Shown here: piece by piece, positions 1-12,386 of the stretch
How positions within the stretch are numbered: position 1 is the first letter of the stretch
Layout of the letters: each line of letters begins with the position of its first letter
NCBI RefSeq assembly: GCF_902459465.1
Contig: NC_047082.1
Span: 3,906,001 to 3,970,000 of the forward strand
Length of the DNA stretch: 64,000 nucleotides
Reading direction: 5' to 3'
DNA from: Asterias rubens
Lineage: Eukaryota; Echinodermata; Asteroidea; Forcipulatida; Asteriidae
Translations under genes and position numbers: made by a program
The notes under the pieces: model-generated
Told to the model about the DNA's origin: nothing
Seen by the model: the letters and a program-made list of their open reading frames with translations, nothing else
The model's database searches: none

Positions 1-412
1 CCCAGATTATCTACACGGGCCTTAGTTCAATTGTCCATATCTTACAAAACCAACGGCTTTTTTTTTTTGTTTATCGCTACCTTTGACCCCTCATTAGAAT
101 TTTCATAAACATGCGGCTGATCTCGATGAAATCTTAATCTGATTTTTAAGGTTTCATATTTTTTGGTGTGTGCCACTCTACGGCTGTTTGACGTGCATAT
201 TATTCTTGGAACTCGAACAGCAATAATAGGCTAATTACAGGGTCATTTTGTAAAGAAACGAAATGACCAAAACAAAATAACGAGCTTCAAAAGAGTGCGT
301 TATCTTTACATTACAGGAAATATCTGCTTGATAAATAATTTAAACATGACAGGTAAAAAGCAATTCCTGCTTATGGGTTAGCGCTCATTATTTTATTACT
401 GGGCTAAATGTT
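1..412. other. No recognised feature
   Basis: AT-rich sequence with no convincing open frame, splice pair or terminal inverted repeat that I can recognise. Confidence 0.4.
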
Positions 413-565
413 TGTGGGAAAATAGAATTAGCTGTTGTAAACTACTTATCAACCAAAATAACCTATGGTATAAAAGTGCAAAATATAGTTAACAGCCTGA
501 CGTTTCGACCAATGGATAGTCTTTCTTCTGCTAGGTTCGAAACGTCAGGCCAATATTTATTTTTT
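413..565. mobile_element. Foldback element fragment with 14-bp hairpin
   Basis: Perfect 14-nt inverted arms (GCCTGACGTTTCGA and its complement) lie at 495-508 and 537-550. The left part, with an AATAGAATTAGCTGTTG-like stretch followed by a GCAAAATATAGTTAA-like stretch, recurs at about 37384-37492 in inverted order inside another element. This is therefore an interspersed short non-coding family. Its superfamily is not determinable here. Confidence 0.5.
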
Positions 566-598
566 AATTAATGGTTGTATGTGCATTGTCTGGATTGT

Positions 599-986
599 TT
601 AAAGGCAGTGGACACTGTTGGTAATTACTCAAAATAATTATTAGCATAAAATCGTTCTTGGTGACGAGTGATGGGGAGAGGTTGATGGTGTTAAACATTG
701 TGAGAAACGGCTCCCTCTGAAGTGCCATAGTTTTCGAGAAAGAAGTAATTTTCCATGAATTTGATTTCGAGACCTCAGATTTAGAACTTGAGGTCTCGAA
801 ATCAACCATCTAAACGCACACAACTTTGTGTGACAAGTTTTTTTTTTCTCTTTCATTATTATCTCGCAAGTTCGATGACCAATTGAGCTCAAATTTTCAC
901 AGGTAGGTTATTTTATGCGTGTGTTGAGATACACCAACTGTGAAGGCTAGTCTTTGATTATTACCAATAGTGTCCACTGTCTTTAA
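599..986. mobile_element. TTAA-flanked MITE, family A, copy 1
   Basis: This non-coding element of about 390 bp begins TTAAAGGCAGTGGACAC and ends with the inverted complement GTGTCCACTGTCTTTAA. The terminal inverted repeat is about 28 bp. An internal perfect hairpin carries the core GATTTCGAGACCTC and its complement. TTAA at both ends fits the target-site preference of piggyBac or Kolobok elements; the AGG terminus is closer to Kolobok. Short open frames inside it are shadows. The same family recurs at least 14 times in the window. Confidence 0.85.
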
Positions 987-1116
987 CTGTATTTGCACTC
1001 CCTTGAATGATTATTTGTACAAAAAAGACATGCTAGGCATGTACATTTTATTTCTTTATTTACATTTTCGTCATATTATTAGTGAAGAATCAAACATAGA
1101 CATCAGTGCCCACTTG

Positions 1117-1291
1117 CATGGCTCTGCTAACCGTAAGCACATAATCGGCGCTTACGGAAGCAGGGAATTCTGTACTTATATTACGGCAAGCGTATTTCAC
1201 GGGTTAGAGGCGAACTTCGGCTTCTGCGCGTCGTTACTATAGTCATTCTACGCTTACAAGACTAGCGCAGAACTCGGCGGTAAGCAGAGCC
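1117..1291. mobile_element. Short foldback element
   Basis: The left edge (ATGGCTCTGCTAACCGTAAGC) and right edge (CGGTAAGCAGAGCCAT) are imperfect inverted repeats. The interior is non-coding. A related fragment lies near 61400-61480. Confidence 0.45.
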
Positions 1292-1308
1292 ATAAAATTG
1301 AGACCTGT

Positions 1309-1548
1309 GCCCAATTTCATAGAGCTGCTAAGCACACAAAATTGCTAAGCATAAAATTTCTTCCTTGATAAAAACAGGATAACCAGCGAAATTTCCACGT
1401 GATTTTCAGGATAAGCAAACAACAGCTGAATACTAGTAACAAGCAATATGCAACAAATGGAAATTTAGTCGATAATCCTGTTTTATGAAGGAAGAAATTT
1501 CATGCTAAGCAAATTTTGGTGCTTAGCAGCTCTATGAAATTGGGCCCT
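1309..1548. mobile_element. Foldback MITE, 240 bp
   Basis: Long imperfect inverted arms of about 60 bp are marked on the left by CCAATTTCATAGAGCTGC and on the right by GCAGCTCTATGAAATTGG. The interior is non-coding. Diverged pieces with the same TGCTAAGCA-type motif occur at about 11700-11830 and 53100-53240. Confidence 0.75.
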
Positions 1549-1826
1549 GCATGACGGAGGTAGACTACAAATAAAACGGTTTGCCCTCAGTTCTTCTTGA
1601 CATCAAATAGCCACCATGTTGTCTATATGTAGCAATGGACCCTTGTGGCTTCGTTAAAAGAGTGGGCCAGAGGTCTCAGAAATGACAGATATGTTATTAA
1701 TCGCAGTTATCTCAAATATTTTCTGGCAAATAATGCGGTCGTAAAAGTCAGGAAAGCCCATGGGTTTTGCATGGTATGGTAGCTCTTTTTAGTACAGATC
1801 AACTGTCATATTATGATTAATCAAAG

Positions 1827-2216
1827 TTAAAGACACTGGACACTATTGGTAATTGTCCAAGACCAGTCTTCTCACTATAGGTGTATCTCAACATATGCAT
1901 AAAATTAACAAGTCTGTGAAAAGTTTAGCTCAATTGGTTGTTGAAGTTGTGAGATGACTATGAAAGAAAAAAAAACCCTTGTCACACGAAGTTGTGTACT
2001 TTCAGATGCTTGATTTCAGGACCTCAAATTCTAAATCTGAGGTCTCGAAATCAAATTCGTGGAAAATTACTTCTTTCTCGAAAACTATGTTACTTCAGAG
2101 GGAGCCGTTTCTAACAATGTTTTATACCATCAACCTCTCCCCATTACTCGTCACCAAGAAAGGTTTTATGCTTATAATTAATTTGAGTAATTACCAATAG
2201 TGTCCACTGCCTTTAA
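1827..2216. mobile_element. TTAA-flanked MITE, family A, copy 2
   Basis: TTAA lies at both ends, the terminal repeats match copy 1, and the internal GAGACCTC hairpin is present. It runs in the opposite internal orientation to copy 1. Confidence 0.85.
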
Positions 2217-2985
2217 GAGGACAAGATCTGTTACTGGATCCGGCCCTGCATGTCTTTCAAAGATACACTTCACAAGGGAAAGGCATTGCGAACAAACCAT
2301 ACAAATAGGCCAGGTTGTTGTTTTGAAGTGGCGCCTGTAGAGAAAGTACAGTCACCTTTTGGGTGTATACAGATATCTAAATGTCCTGTATGGGTCGGTC
2401 GTTCCCCCGTTGTGTCCCTCGTCCCCTCCCCAGGGTGTTCAGTTGAACCAACACTGTGTCTATTGCTGGCATTTCTAATCGTTTATCAATGCCAACATGA
2501 TAAGCTGCAAGAGAAAGAACTCTCCCCAATGCCGAAGTTGTGTCCTCTTGTTATAAACCTGGAATTGGTTTGATGAGGGACACTTTGGAAGTACAGTAAC
2601 CCACCGCCTAACTGGACAGGCCCCTCTGGCTGCACATTAGTCTTTTTACTTAAATTGTCAGAACTGTAACAAAGGCTCGTCATAAACAATGAGCACGGCA
2701 CTTTATACCTTTTGGGTTTAAATCAAAATAAGGGTCTACTTCTACCTCCATGGTTGTTGAAAAGAGCTTGAAACTATATATGTGTCGGTAAGTATTGGGT
2801 CGCATTGCTCGTACGTTAAGGACCGTTTGTGTTAATACTAAATTCATATTTAAATTATTAAATGAAATCGCAACTTTTTCACAAAGGATTCGTGGTTGTT
2901 GTAAATAGCTTGAAACTCACATACTGTGTCGTCAAGGGTTGGGTTGCATTGGCTGTAAGTCTATAGGTGACGCTAAGATAGTTAT
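2217..2985. other. No recognised feature
   Basis: No gene recognised. The longest open frames (about 100 codons near 2250-2573) lack splice context, recognisable domains or a related copy elsewhere in the window. Confidence 0.3.
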
Positions 2986-3376
2986 TTAAAGGCAGTGGAC
3001 ACTATTGGTAATTACTCAAAACAATTATTAGCATAAAACCTCACTTGGTAACGAGTAATGGGGAGAGATTGATAGCATAAAACATTGTGAGAAACGGCTC
3101 CCTCTGAAGTGACGTAGTTTTCGAGAAAGAAGTAATTTTCCACGAATTTGATTTTGAGACCTCAGTTTTAGAATTTGAGGTCTCGAAATCAAGCATCTGC
3201 AAGCACACAACTTCGTGTGCCAAGGGTATCTTTTTCTTTCATAGTTACTTAACTCGCAACTCCGACGACCAATCGAGCTCACATTTTCACAGGTTTGTTA
3301 TTGTATGCATATGTTGAGATACACCAAGTGAGAAGACTGGTCTTTGACTATTACCAATAGTGTCCAGTGTCTTTAA
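2986..3376. mobile_element. TTAA-flanked MITE, family A, copy 3
   Basis: Same termini as copy 1, TTAA at both edges, and the internal hairpin intact. Confidence 0.85.
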
Positions 3377-4335
3377 AAAGTGAAATCAGTTCGCAACTAT
3401 TTCCCATGGAAATTCTTTTCGCTCAACTTCACAAGTTCTTACTATGAGTTCCAGGCCCATCTACAAATATTGAAATGGAAGAAAAAAAATGACTAACTGT
3501 TTGTATAAACAAGAGAGGTTGAACACAGAGCAGCACTGGTTTACATCATCAATTTAAAATCTCAAAACGCAGGGAGGGTTTTGGCAGTCGGTTTCGCACT
3601 TAGGTCATCGACCAATGTACTTTCTGAGAGTTCAAATCACCCCCATACGTCGTCGTCATTCTATGGTAAAGGGTAGTCTAGCAATCTAGGATTGCACGTG
3701 CCGCAGGGGCTGGTCCCTACACACTCAAGCACACCGACGACCGGGTACCACTGCCAGCTCACCACTAATCATTCAGATATTACAGCCCTTTGTGGCTGAC
3801 ATAGAAAAGTGAGCTTGTTGCTTCAGGGTTGCATCCTATTGTCTCACTTTTGTTGGCCGTTGCAAGGCTAAACCCTGGGTATTGTGACTTGCCCTTTTGC
3901 TGTGATTTATTTGATCAGGTAACTTGTGGCTGATTGTTAAGGAACTATTGTGGCACTCCATTTTATGGGGTTGAATCTGGAACAGCGAGATAAGACTTTT
4001 TTGGTAAGAATGATTGATTGAAAGGTGTGGATGGACAACACAGGGTATACATTCCCAACACAATTTTTTTAGTAATAGTTCTTAGTAAAGACCAATGCCC
4101 GATATTAAGGCTGGATTCCCAGGTACGTGAGGTGACGTCACCAATTCCAAATTATGGCTAAACTTTGAAATGTGTCCCTATCAAATGCATACAATTATAC
4201 GTAGAATAGTTTATTAGCCAATGATTAAAAAACAATCACAGGGATTTGAAGTATAAGTCTGACATTAAAAACTATAGTTATCCTAAATTACTCTAAATAA
4301 ATATACCGACCAGACTGCGTTTAACTGTTGCATAT
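3377..4335. other. Intergenic, possible SINE-like stretch near 3590-3790
   Basis: Around 3590-3660 there is a weak tRNA-like pattern (a GAGTTCAAATCA sequence resembling a B box), followed by a GC-richer body. No convincing A box or target-site duplication was found. The rest shows nothing recognisable. Confidence 0.2.
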
Positions 4336-4680
4336 TCATAAGCTGTTGTCTGTATACGATGAGGGCGCTTTTGGTATTTTCAGGTATTTTTCATCGTAAA
4401 AGTAAAATGGTTTCATGAGTTGTGAATGTTCTTCCAAAATATTGATTTTTTTTTTTTTGTTTTTTTTTTTAAGTTTAAGTTTACTTATTACTGATATCAT
4501 CTTATCACAACATGCAAAAGAAAGATACCATTGCCCCGGTAACTCCAGTGTCGGGCTACGCCCCGTAGCTTTAGATCTCGAGAAGTTTTTTTTATCAGGA
4601 TCCTCGCTGTTCCCAAAAGCGCCACCTTCTGCAATCCTCACATTTGTCCCTGGTTCGTCTAGAAGTTTCCCTATTAATAT
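4336..4680 (-). other. Unrecognised open frame of about 100 codons
   Basis: A minus-strand frame is open over 4336-4641, and the peptide looks less biased than the surrounding shadows between about 4510 and 4680 (charged, mixed composition). Beyond that it runs into low-complexity lysine codons from a T-rich tract. There is no domain I recognise and no second copy in the window. It may be an exon fragment, a repeat-encoded peptide or chance. Confidence 0.15.
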
Positions 4681-6855
4681 TTTTTTATTTACAATTAATT
4701 GTAAATTAAAACTATATTTTCATTTCGTAATTAGAAAAGATTTCATTTGTTAAAACATCATAAATTCTACATAAAATTGATATTCATTGAGTTTGGGCCT
4801 ACGCGATACCTCAACTCGCTAGTTTTTAGAGTAGAACAATTTGTTTAAACAAAAGACGAACACGTTTGGGTTATTTTAGTCTAAAAAGTTTTACTTTGAG
4901 TTCTTTTTGTCCTTGCAAACATAATAAATAAATCATTCAAGAAGAAAAAAGGTAAGAATATTTTCAAAGATATTTCTTTAGATATTTGATATAAAGATAT
5001 TTGATTTCGATGTATCAACTTGTAGCGCTGAGACCCTGGGCCATACAGCCTAGCAATAGTGCAAGCTTTATGTGGTACAAAGAGTTCAACTCTGATAAAG
5101 CATGACCCTATACACGCGCAATATTTCAAGGCAAACCTCGCTCTAAGCCCAACCATGAAAGAAAAAGTGCAAGTGCATCTATCAAAAAAACCAACTTACA
5201 ATCGCTAGCGTGATGGCTTTGTTTCAAACCAGCAAAACTGTTTCATCGTTTAACAAAGAAAGCAAACACTTTTGAAGTAAAATTTTCAGAATCCAGCCGG
5301 GGAATAATAGATCAATTCTACCATATATTTCAGAGAACAATGCTCATGTTTGGAAGGTTTTGACGGCGTTGCTCGCATGATTGGCTGCCGGTGAATACCA
5401 GCCGAATGCCCCAGGGCGGTTACGGGCAGTTTTCCTTTTACCTGTCGCCAACTACTTTTGAGCCGTCAAACTTTGTGGGCTACACCGCTACATTGTCAGA
5501 GCTAGTTCACAGTGTGACTACAACTAAGTTGGCGATCGTGAACGTGTTCATTCAGTCTTTTTGTACAGGCTGACAACACACCGGTAACTGAAGAGGGATT
5601 TGCGGCCACGATTGACAGCAGGGAAACGACGCCTCGCGGAGTTGAGGGGGTGAAATTGAGCGCAATATTCGGGCGTAGATTTCCGCTCAAAGCCTAAACA
5701 TCAAATTTCTATCGTGGACGCGTTAATTTGGGGGTGCAAATACTGGACATTAGATGACTTGTCCCTTTGGCTTAAAGATGCTATGTCAGATGTTTTGCCC
5801 CAAACATTACAAAATATATGTTTTTGAGTGAATGGTATTTCAAAAAGTATCACCCGCTCTAACGAATTTTGTTTTAACTTTTACTTTTAATGGTCAGGAA
5901 CCATGACAACAGTTTAAAACGTTTCTTATAAAACACATAAGAATTGGTCACGTGATATATTGTCGGGATCCCGACAAAAACTAATTTTGAGCACTTTATT
6001 TCACTGCTACTAATAATTGGCGGACTTTTTCGAGCAATGGCTCAAATGAAAGCTTGTAACTTTCTCGACCCCCATCATAATACCTATTGAATTTTAAATC
6101 AAAATTGTTGGGTCAAATCGGCCACAAATCTGACATAGCATCTTTAAAGGCACTGGATGGCTGTGGTAAAACGTCAAAGACCAGTATTCTGGCGAGACTA
6201 CCACGGAAATCGCGGGGAGTTTCGGAACGCTATCACCGCGACAGACCTTTAACGACTTGTCCACAAGTCTAAGATTCGGGCTGTTCAGTTGTAAACCAAT
6301 TTCAAACAATATAAGTTTCCATTTATGACATATAATTGCATTGATTCCTAATGGAAATAAGAAATAATTTAATATAGCCCCCCCCCCCCCCCCCCTAAGA
6401 CCTGTAAGGATTTGTATTTTCTAGATTTGTTCATTCTCTCTAGATTTTACACTTTGTCGACAAAGAATGCACTTTGAATTCCTGAAGTCATGATCACTGC
6501 TTTATGCACTTAATAATCTGTCTGGTTATAAAGCACAATTGCAATCTATGATTCCTATACTGTTGAAAATAAAGTAACGCAGTTATCAATGGACACACTT
6601 CCTGAACTAAAAAAAACCCACAAAAAACACACTGAACCTATAGATATAGAAAAGTACAAGTGACCCCAACCACAGCCCGCTGTTCAAACCCTTGAGTTAC
6701 ACACTAATAAGAGATAAGAAATGTATTTACAGATCAATGCTTGACACGCAATTGTTGTATTTACTCTTGGCAACATTTAACCTGTCCAATCATTCTTATC
6801 TATTGTCAAGAGCCTCGTACTTTGTGACCCAACATCTCCGCCTCTTCCGCCATGC
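4681..6855. other. Intergenic; short palindrome and poly-C tract
   Basis: Contains an 18-bp perfect palindrome TTGTCGGGATCCCGACAA near 5962 and a C homopolymer near 6378-6396. A GC-richer patch at 5340-5720 has a CCAAT-box-like ATTGGCT but no supported exon. No gene is recognised. Confidence 0.3.
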
Positions 6856-7211
6856 TTAAAGGCACTGGACACCTTTGGTAATTGTCAAAGAGTAGTAGGC
6901 CTACTCTCACTTGGTGTATCCCAACATATGCATAACAAATCTGTGAAAACTTGGACTCAATTGGTCATCGAAGTAGCGAGAGATATTGGAAGAAAAAACA
7001 CCCTCGCACAATGTGTGTGCTTTCAAGTGCATAAAGGCTTCAAGCCTGAAGTCTCATTTGAGTGAGAAACTACCTCTGTCTCAAAAACTACCTTACCTCA
7101 GAGGAGGCCGTTTCTCACAATGTTTTATACTATCAACAGCTCTCCATTGCAAGTTAGTATTTATGCCAACAAATATTTTGGGTAAATAACAACAGTGCCT
7201 AGTGCCTTTAA
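6856..7211. mobile_element. TTAA-flanked MITE, family A, copy 4
   Basis: TTAA edges and family A termini are present. The central GAGACCTC hairpin is diverged, so this looks like an older copy. Confidence 0.8.
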
Positions 7212-7575
7212 TGGATCGATGGTAAATGAGGAAAAAATGCACGTCCGCCTCAATTTTGAGGACCTCCCACTATCGCTTGCCTTACGTCATCATGTAGAAC
7301 TTTGTAAAGTGAACAACAGTATGTTGTAGCAACTATAAACATCGGCCAAGAACGTTGAAGAACGATTGCATATGCCACAATGAACAAAAAATAAACAACA
7401 ATTTGAATAACTTATAAACAACAATTTTGATAACTTATCATTTTAAACTTTGTTCTTTCCTTTATACATGTCAGATAATTGATTTGCTGATGGCGGCCCA
7501 ATGTCTAGTCACTTCTGTTTTTATCAAACGTAATTTTAAAGGCACTGGAGTGGACACTAATGGGAAATACTCAAG
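7212..7575. other. Intergenic with a MITE end fragment
   Basis: No gene recognised. At about 7536-7575 a fragment matching only the start of family A sits immediately before copy 5. Confidence 0.4.
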
Positions 7576-7964
7576 TTAAAGACACTGGACACTATTGGTA
7601 ATTGTCAAAGACCATTCTTCTCACTTGGTGTATCTCAACATATATGCATAAAACGACAAACCTGTGAATATTTGAGCTCAATTGGTCGTCGAAGTTGCGA
7701 GATAAAAATGAAAGAAAAAAACACCCTTGTCACTCAAAGTTGTGTGCTTTCAGGTGCTTGATTTCGAGACCTCATAATCTAAATCTGAGGTATCGAAATC
7801 AAATTCGTGGAAAATAAATTCTTTCTCGACAACTATGTTACTTCAGAGGGAGCCGTTTCTCACAATGTTTTATACCATCAACCTCTCCCCATTACTCGTA
7901 ACCAAGAAAGGTTTTATGCTAATAATTAATTTGAGTAATTACCAATAGTGTCCACTGCCTTTAA
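7576..7964. mobile_element. TTAA-flanked MITE, family A, copy 5
   Basis: Complete element with TTAA at both edges and family A inverted termini. It has the same internal orientation as copy 2. Confidence 0.85.
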
Positions 7965-8298
7965 GACTAGTCTTAACTCTTTGTGAAATCCACTTCATTT
8001 GCACTATAAGAACATTAATATTGTGATGTAAGTTCTTATCAGAGATAAGTGTTCCTCTCTATTCGTTGATGACCGTTGGAGGGGGATCAAGTTCAGTGTC
8101 CTAGACCTTCTGAACTGACAGCGATGGACTGATTTCAGTCAATCAATAAAAACCAAGTACGATGCTTTTAAAATAACTTTTATCACTCATAAATCTTCGA
8201 GTGTGTAATGTTGAAAGTACACTGTCAGTTGCCAGACACGTTGATAAACTTGATTCAACTTTGAAAAAATGTACTCCTGCACTGCAACTCGCACATAG
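7965..8298. other. No recognised feature
   Basis: Non-coding, no repeat partner recognised apart from a short GACTAGTCTTAACTC motif also echoed near 9520-9645. Confidence 0.3.
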
Positions 8299-8620
8299 TT
8301 AAAGGCAGTGGACACTATTGGTAGTTACTCAAAATAACTGTTAGCATAAAAACTTATTTGGTGACGAGCAATGGAGAGCTGTTGATAGCATAAAACATTG
8401 TGAGAAATGGCTCCCTCTGAAGTGATGTAGTTTTCGACAAAGACAAAGGGGTAATGCATCTGAAACTCACACAAATTAATTTGTGCAATAAGGATGTTTT
8501 TTCTTTCATTATTTTTATGCAACTTTGATGACCAATTGAGTAAAAATTTGTATAGATTTGTTTTATGTTGGGATACACCAAGTGAGAATGTGGTCTTTGA
8601 CAATGTCCAGTGCCATTACA
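8299..8620. mobile_element. TTAA-flanked MITE, family A, copy 6 (degraded)
   Basis: The left end is intact with TTAA. The right end is degraded to CAGTGCCATTA and the internal hairpin is deleted. Confidence 0.75.
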
Positions 8621-8803
8621 AATGGCGACTATAACACATGCAGAAACTCACTTCGTGTCAAAGAGAAGGAAAAAAACGTCAGGACTGTCCAAGGTCCCAT
8701 GTGAAATGTTCTCAAATTCGCTGTCCTTTCACACGAAACGCATTCTTGTAAAAAACTTCGCAACCATGCTAGACTTGACAATTACCAGTAGTGTCAACTG
8801 CCT

Positions 8804-9189
8804 TTAAAGGCAGTGGACACTACTGGTAATTGTCTAAGACTAGCCTTCACAGTTGGTGTATCTCAACACATGCATAAAATAACAAACCTGTGAAAATTTG
8901 AGCTCAATCGGTCATCGAAGTTGCGAGATAATAATGAAAGAAAAATAACCCTTGTCACACGAAGTTGTGTGCATTTAGATGGTTGATTTCAAGACCTCAA
9001 GTTCTAAATCTGAGGTCTTGAAATCAAATTCGTTGAAAATTACTTCTTTCTTGAAAACTACTCCACTTCAGAGGGAGCTGTTTCTCACAATTTTTTATAC
9101 CATCAACCTCTCCCCATTACTCGTCACCAAGAAAGGTTTTATGCCAATAATTATTTTGAGTACTTACCAATAGTGTCCACTGCCTTTAA
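8804..9189. mobile_element. TTAA-flanked MITE, family A, copy 7
   Basis: Complete copy whose left TTAA is shared with the end of another family A remnant (about 8623-8807). This suggests insertion at the TTAA edge of a pre-existing copy. Confidence 0.85.
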
Positions 9190-9653
9190 GACAGACTTAT
9201 CCTTGCACCCCCACCCCCCATCCGCTAGATTGACTGCACAGGATGAACCAAGTAACCTGTGGTTTATATCTTATCCTATTACTACACTCAGTAAATCTGA
9301 CATTGTTTTTAATCTGACGCATATTTTGCAGTGAACCCCGAGGTGTTCCAAACCGCCTCTTCCTAACGCGTCGAAATAAATCAAGTGATTTTGTGGGTTC
9401 CGTTTCTACAAAGTCATCACTGTCCGAAAAGATAAGGCGAGTTGATGTACTGCCATCCATTATGTTTTTTCCCGCAAACTTTAAAGGAAATGCTGTCGAT
9501 TTCACCAAACTCTTCCTAACTTATAATCTTATATGACTTAGGACGAGTCCCAACCCTGCGCTGTAGCATGCAGACACTAAGATTAATCCTAAGTTAGGAC
9601 AAGTTACTCGTCCTAACTCGAGATAAGACGAGTCCTAACTCTTTGAGAAATCG
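9190..9653. other. Intergenic; GACGAGTCCTAAC repeats
   Basis: At about 9510-9650 several forward and inverted copies of a GGACGAGTCCTAAC-like motif form an imperfect foldback, probably a further short non-coding element. No gene recognised. Confidence 0.35.
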
Positions 9654-10555
9654 ACGGCTGGTCCAGGACACCTTTGGTAATAATTTTCAAAGACCAGTAT
9701 ATACCTTTATTATGGTGCAGCCATCTTGAATTTCTCCCTTTGATATCAATGTTACCAAACCGAGGCTGGAAGAACAAAATAGTCTGGTTCCTAATTGCGA
9801 GATCATTATAAGCATGCATTATTGTTATTCGATACGAGGGACATGACTGCGATGGAGGCAGCATTCTCACTTGGTGTATCCCTAGAGTATAATAGAAAAA
9901 TGTTTTATAAACCGCCATTTTATCAGGATTAAAGCGGTTTGTGGTGATACAGTAAACATGAAACAATGATTTGCAAATTAAAATCATTAACAACCAATCA
10001 TTGACTGTATGAACAGGTGTCAGATGCTTCTCGAAAATAATATGCATAAACTAACAAATCTTTCGAACTGCCTCTAGCTACCGGGCAACCTCGGTAGTCT
10101 AGTTGGTAAGACACTGCTCTAGAATTGCAAGGGTCGTGGGTTCGAATCCCACCCGAGTAACATGCCTGTGATATTTGTTCACAGGACTCGGGAAAGTACT
10201 GAGTATACAGTGCTAACACACATCGGTGTATCGGTAAAAACCAAAACTAATATTCTTTATCCCCGATGCAAATTTAACATCTATTATAACAAATCTTTGA
10301 CAATTTTGACTCAATAGATGCAAGTGAATAATATTATTTAAAAAACCTTGTTGCACAAACTTGTGTGCTTTCAAGCTGCAGGCCTGATTTCTATTACTAT
10401 AGTGAGAAATTACCCCTTTTTTCAAAACCATGCTATTTCAGAGGGAGCCGTTTCTCACAACGTTTATACTATCAAGAGCTCTCCATTCGTTACCAAGTAA
10501 TGTTTTGTGCTAACAATTATTTTGAGTAATTACCAATAGTATCCAGTGCCTTTAA
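9654..10555. mobile_element. TTAA-flanked MITE, family A, copy 8, interrupted by other elements
   Basis: The left part resumes the family A start (GGACACCTTTGGTAAT). The right part ends AATTACCAATAGTATCCAGTGCCTTTAA. In between are two insertions. One resembles the foldback family also seen at 31905-32015 and 60655-60835 (core CCAAACCGAGGCTGGAAG). The other is a SINE at 10064-10287. Confidence 0.65.
10053..10298 (+). mobile_element. tRNA-derived SINE (family S1) with 11-bp target-site duplication
   Basis: The body at 10064-10287 is flanked by AACAAATCTTT on both sides (10053-10063 and 10288-10298). The head carries a pol III A-box-like TAGTCTAGTTGG and a B box GGTTCGAATCC, with a CTCGG/CCGAG acceptor-like pairing. 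The anticodon arm does not fold as a normal tRNA, so this is a SINE and not a tRNA gene. The unrelated tail ends in TTTAACATCTATTA. Other copies lie at 22275-22420, 22452-22635 and 26231-26336 (reverse). Confidence 0.85.
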
Positions 10556-12386
10556 TGATTAATCTGGCGGTTCTTTATATATCTTTGTTCAATAGGCCAT
10601 ATTTAATTACGTTTAAGTTCATTTTGCATTAATATGGAAGCAAATGTCGCGTTGAAGACTGGAGTTCATTGAAAAGTACCGACCCATTGCCCCCTTCCCA
10701 CACTCCCGCCCACACCTCACAAAACAACAACACTAGAGGGCGATATTCGATCAGTTTGTCTTTGGCCCTTTTCGCAACCACGGCTTCGGCTTTGGATTCG
10801 GCTTCTCAATGAAGTTGCGCGAGTGTGCCTATAGTTTTAATAGTTTACACGAACATGTGAGGGTTTTGATTTTTTTTTAGATCAAGTTGATACCATGACA
10901 TGAATCCCTTCTCACTGTGAAAAAAAGGTAAGAATCACAGAGCAAGGTTTTCAGGAGAGTCGCGTAATCTGTTGTACATGCTAAAATAATTTTCGTCTTA
11001 CCAAGACGAAAATTATTTTCGTAAAATTCCTCAGCAAGAAATATTTCAAAGGAATCTTTTTACCATTACCGTGTAAGTTGATGTCAATTGTGGACGTTTG
11101 TGTTTTGTGTCATACAAAAAGTACCCAGTACACAAAACCCTTTATTTCGTAGCTCTTTCAAAACATCCAAGATAAATTGTAGATTTCCAATCAATCGTTT
11201 AATGTCAATGACCTTAAACACTTACTGGCTACCACTTCATATCAATTCAAGATGCCCCCTAGAGAATAATACTTACTGGTTGTTACAAAACTAATATTTG
11301 GTTTTACTGATAAGAATTTTCGAGTGAAGGTGAATGGCCGACAGGTTATTGCCCCCAGTGACGTCACGATCGGGTTAAAGAGGACAGAAAAGCAACAGTT
11401 AAAAATTGTTTGCCAAATCACGGTTCCAATTCGCTGAAAACGCCTACAGCTCCTACAAAATGTCATCTTTACATTCATTTGGTTGGTTGGTGTCTTCATT
11501 TGAATTGATTTGAATTTGTTATGGTTTTTGTTTGTGATTCGATGCGTTCTCTATATAGTTTATGGGTTTGTATTAAGGGGTTGAGGCCTAGTCAATCAAT
11601 ACCCAATATTAACAGCGATCGAACAGCTTATTTCCATTTTATATTGTGCCAACCCAGCTTATTAATCATCAAAATGTTCATCATCCTGTCATGGGCTCAA
11701 AACTTGCTAAGCACAGACACGTAATGCTCACCAGCCAAAATTGACTCGTGCCATGATCAATTTTCGCTAAGCAAATAAATGTTGTTAAGCAGTAGTATCT
11801 GCATGCTTAACAGCTTTATGAGATTGGCCCCAGCAGCTGACCTCACTATACGTCACTTCGGAGTAAACCAATCATAACGCAGAAGAAAGCCCATGTCACT
11901 GCACTTTCAATCTATTGATATCATTGGACCTTTCTGTTTCGGTCAATGGCTAGTGATCAACCGACGCCAAGCTTAGACTGTATGGGATGGGATGTTGTTT
12001 TGGTGTATATTTGTACGTACTGTGATTTGACTGCGAATCTCAATGTGAAATGAATGCGAGGTCAAAGGTGCATTTGGAAGGATCCTGACGTAAGCTCAAG
12101 GGAGGTTTCTGAAGTAAATGATAAGCCTCGAAGTGTGACGTCAGATGTTTCAGCTCAGCTTGAACCCATTTTGGAATCGCCGAGTGTGTTTTTAACATGA
12201 GGTATATAGGCCCTAGGCCTATTTTTCAAGTTGTTTTCATATTCATAATTTTATTAAGAATCTTTTTTGTTGATAGAGGGCGTTATCAAATGTTGAAGCG
12301 CCGAAAGTGTCTAAACTAGAGGGCGCTATTTTGTTTTACTTTGAAGTCAAGGTAAAATATTTGTTTATACCATGATGGAATGAGTT
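10556..12386. other. Intergenic; one strong hairpin and a MITE relic
   Basis: Apart from the hairpin listed separately, 11700-11830 resembles a diverged copy of the 1309-1548 foldback element (TTGCTAAGCA and a CAGCTTTATGAGATTGG edge). No exon recognised. Confidence 0.35.
10983..11019. repeat. Perfect 17-bp hairpin with 3-nt loop
   Basis: The arms AAAATAATTTTCGTCTT and its exact complement are separated by ACC. Confidence 0.9.

Noticed and set aside
4415-4753. 112-codon plus-strand frame with hydrophobic start
   Set aside because: The hydrophobic run is translated from a T-rich tract; no other support.
599-9189. Frames such as SSKSEVSKSNSWKITSFSKT in several places as a gene family
   Set aside because: They are the same stretch of the family A MITE read in one frame; both strands and truncated copies show equal openness.
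10080-10160. tRNA gene
   Set aside because: A and B boxes are present, but the anticodon arm does not pair and the body continues into a repeated SINE tail with target-site duplication.
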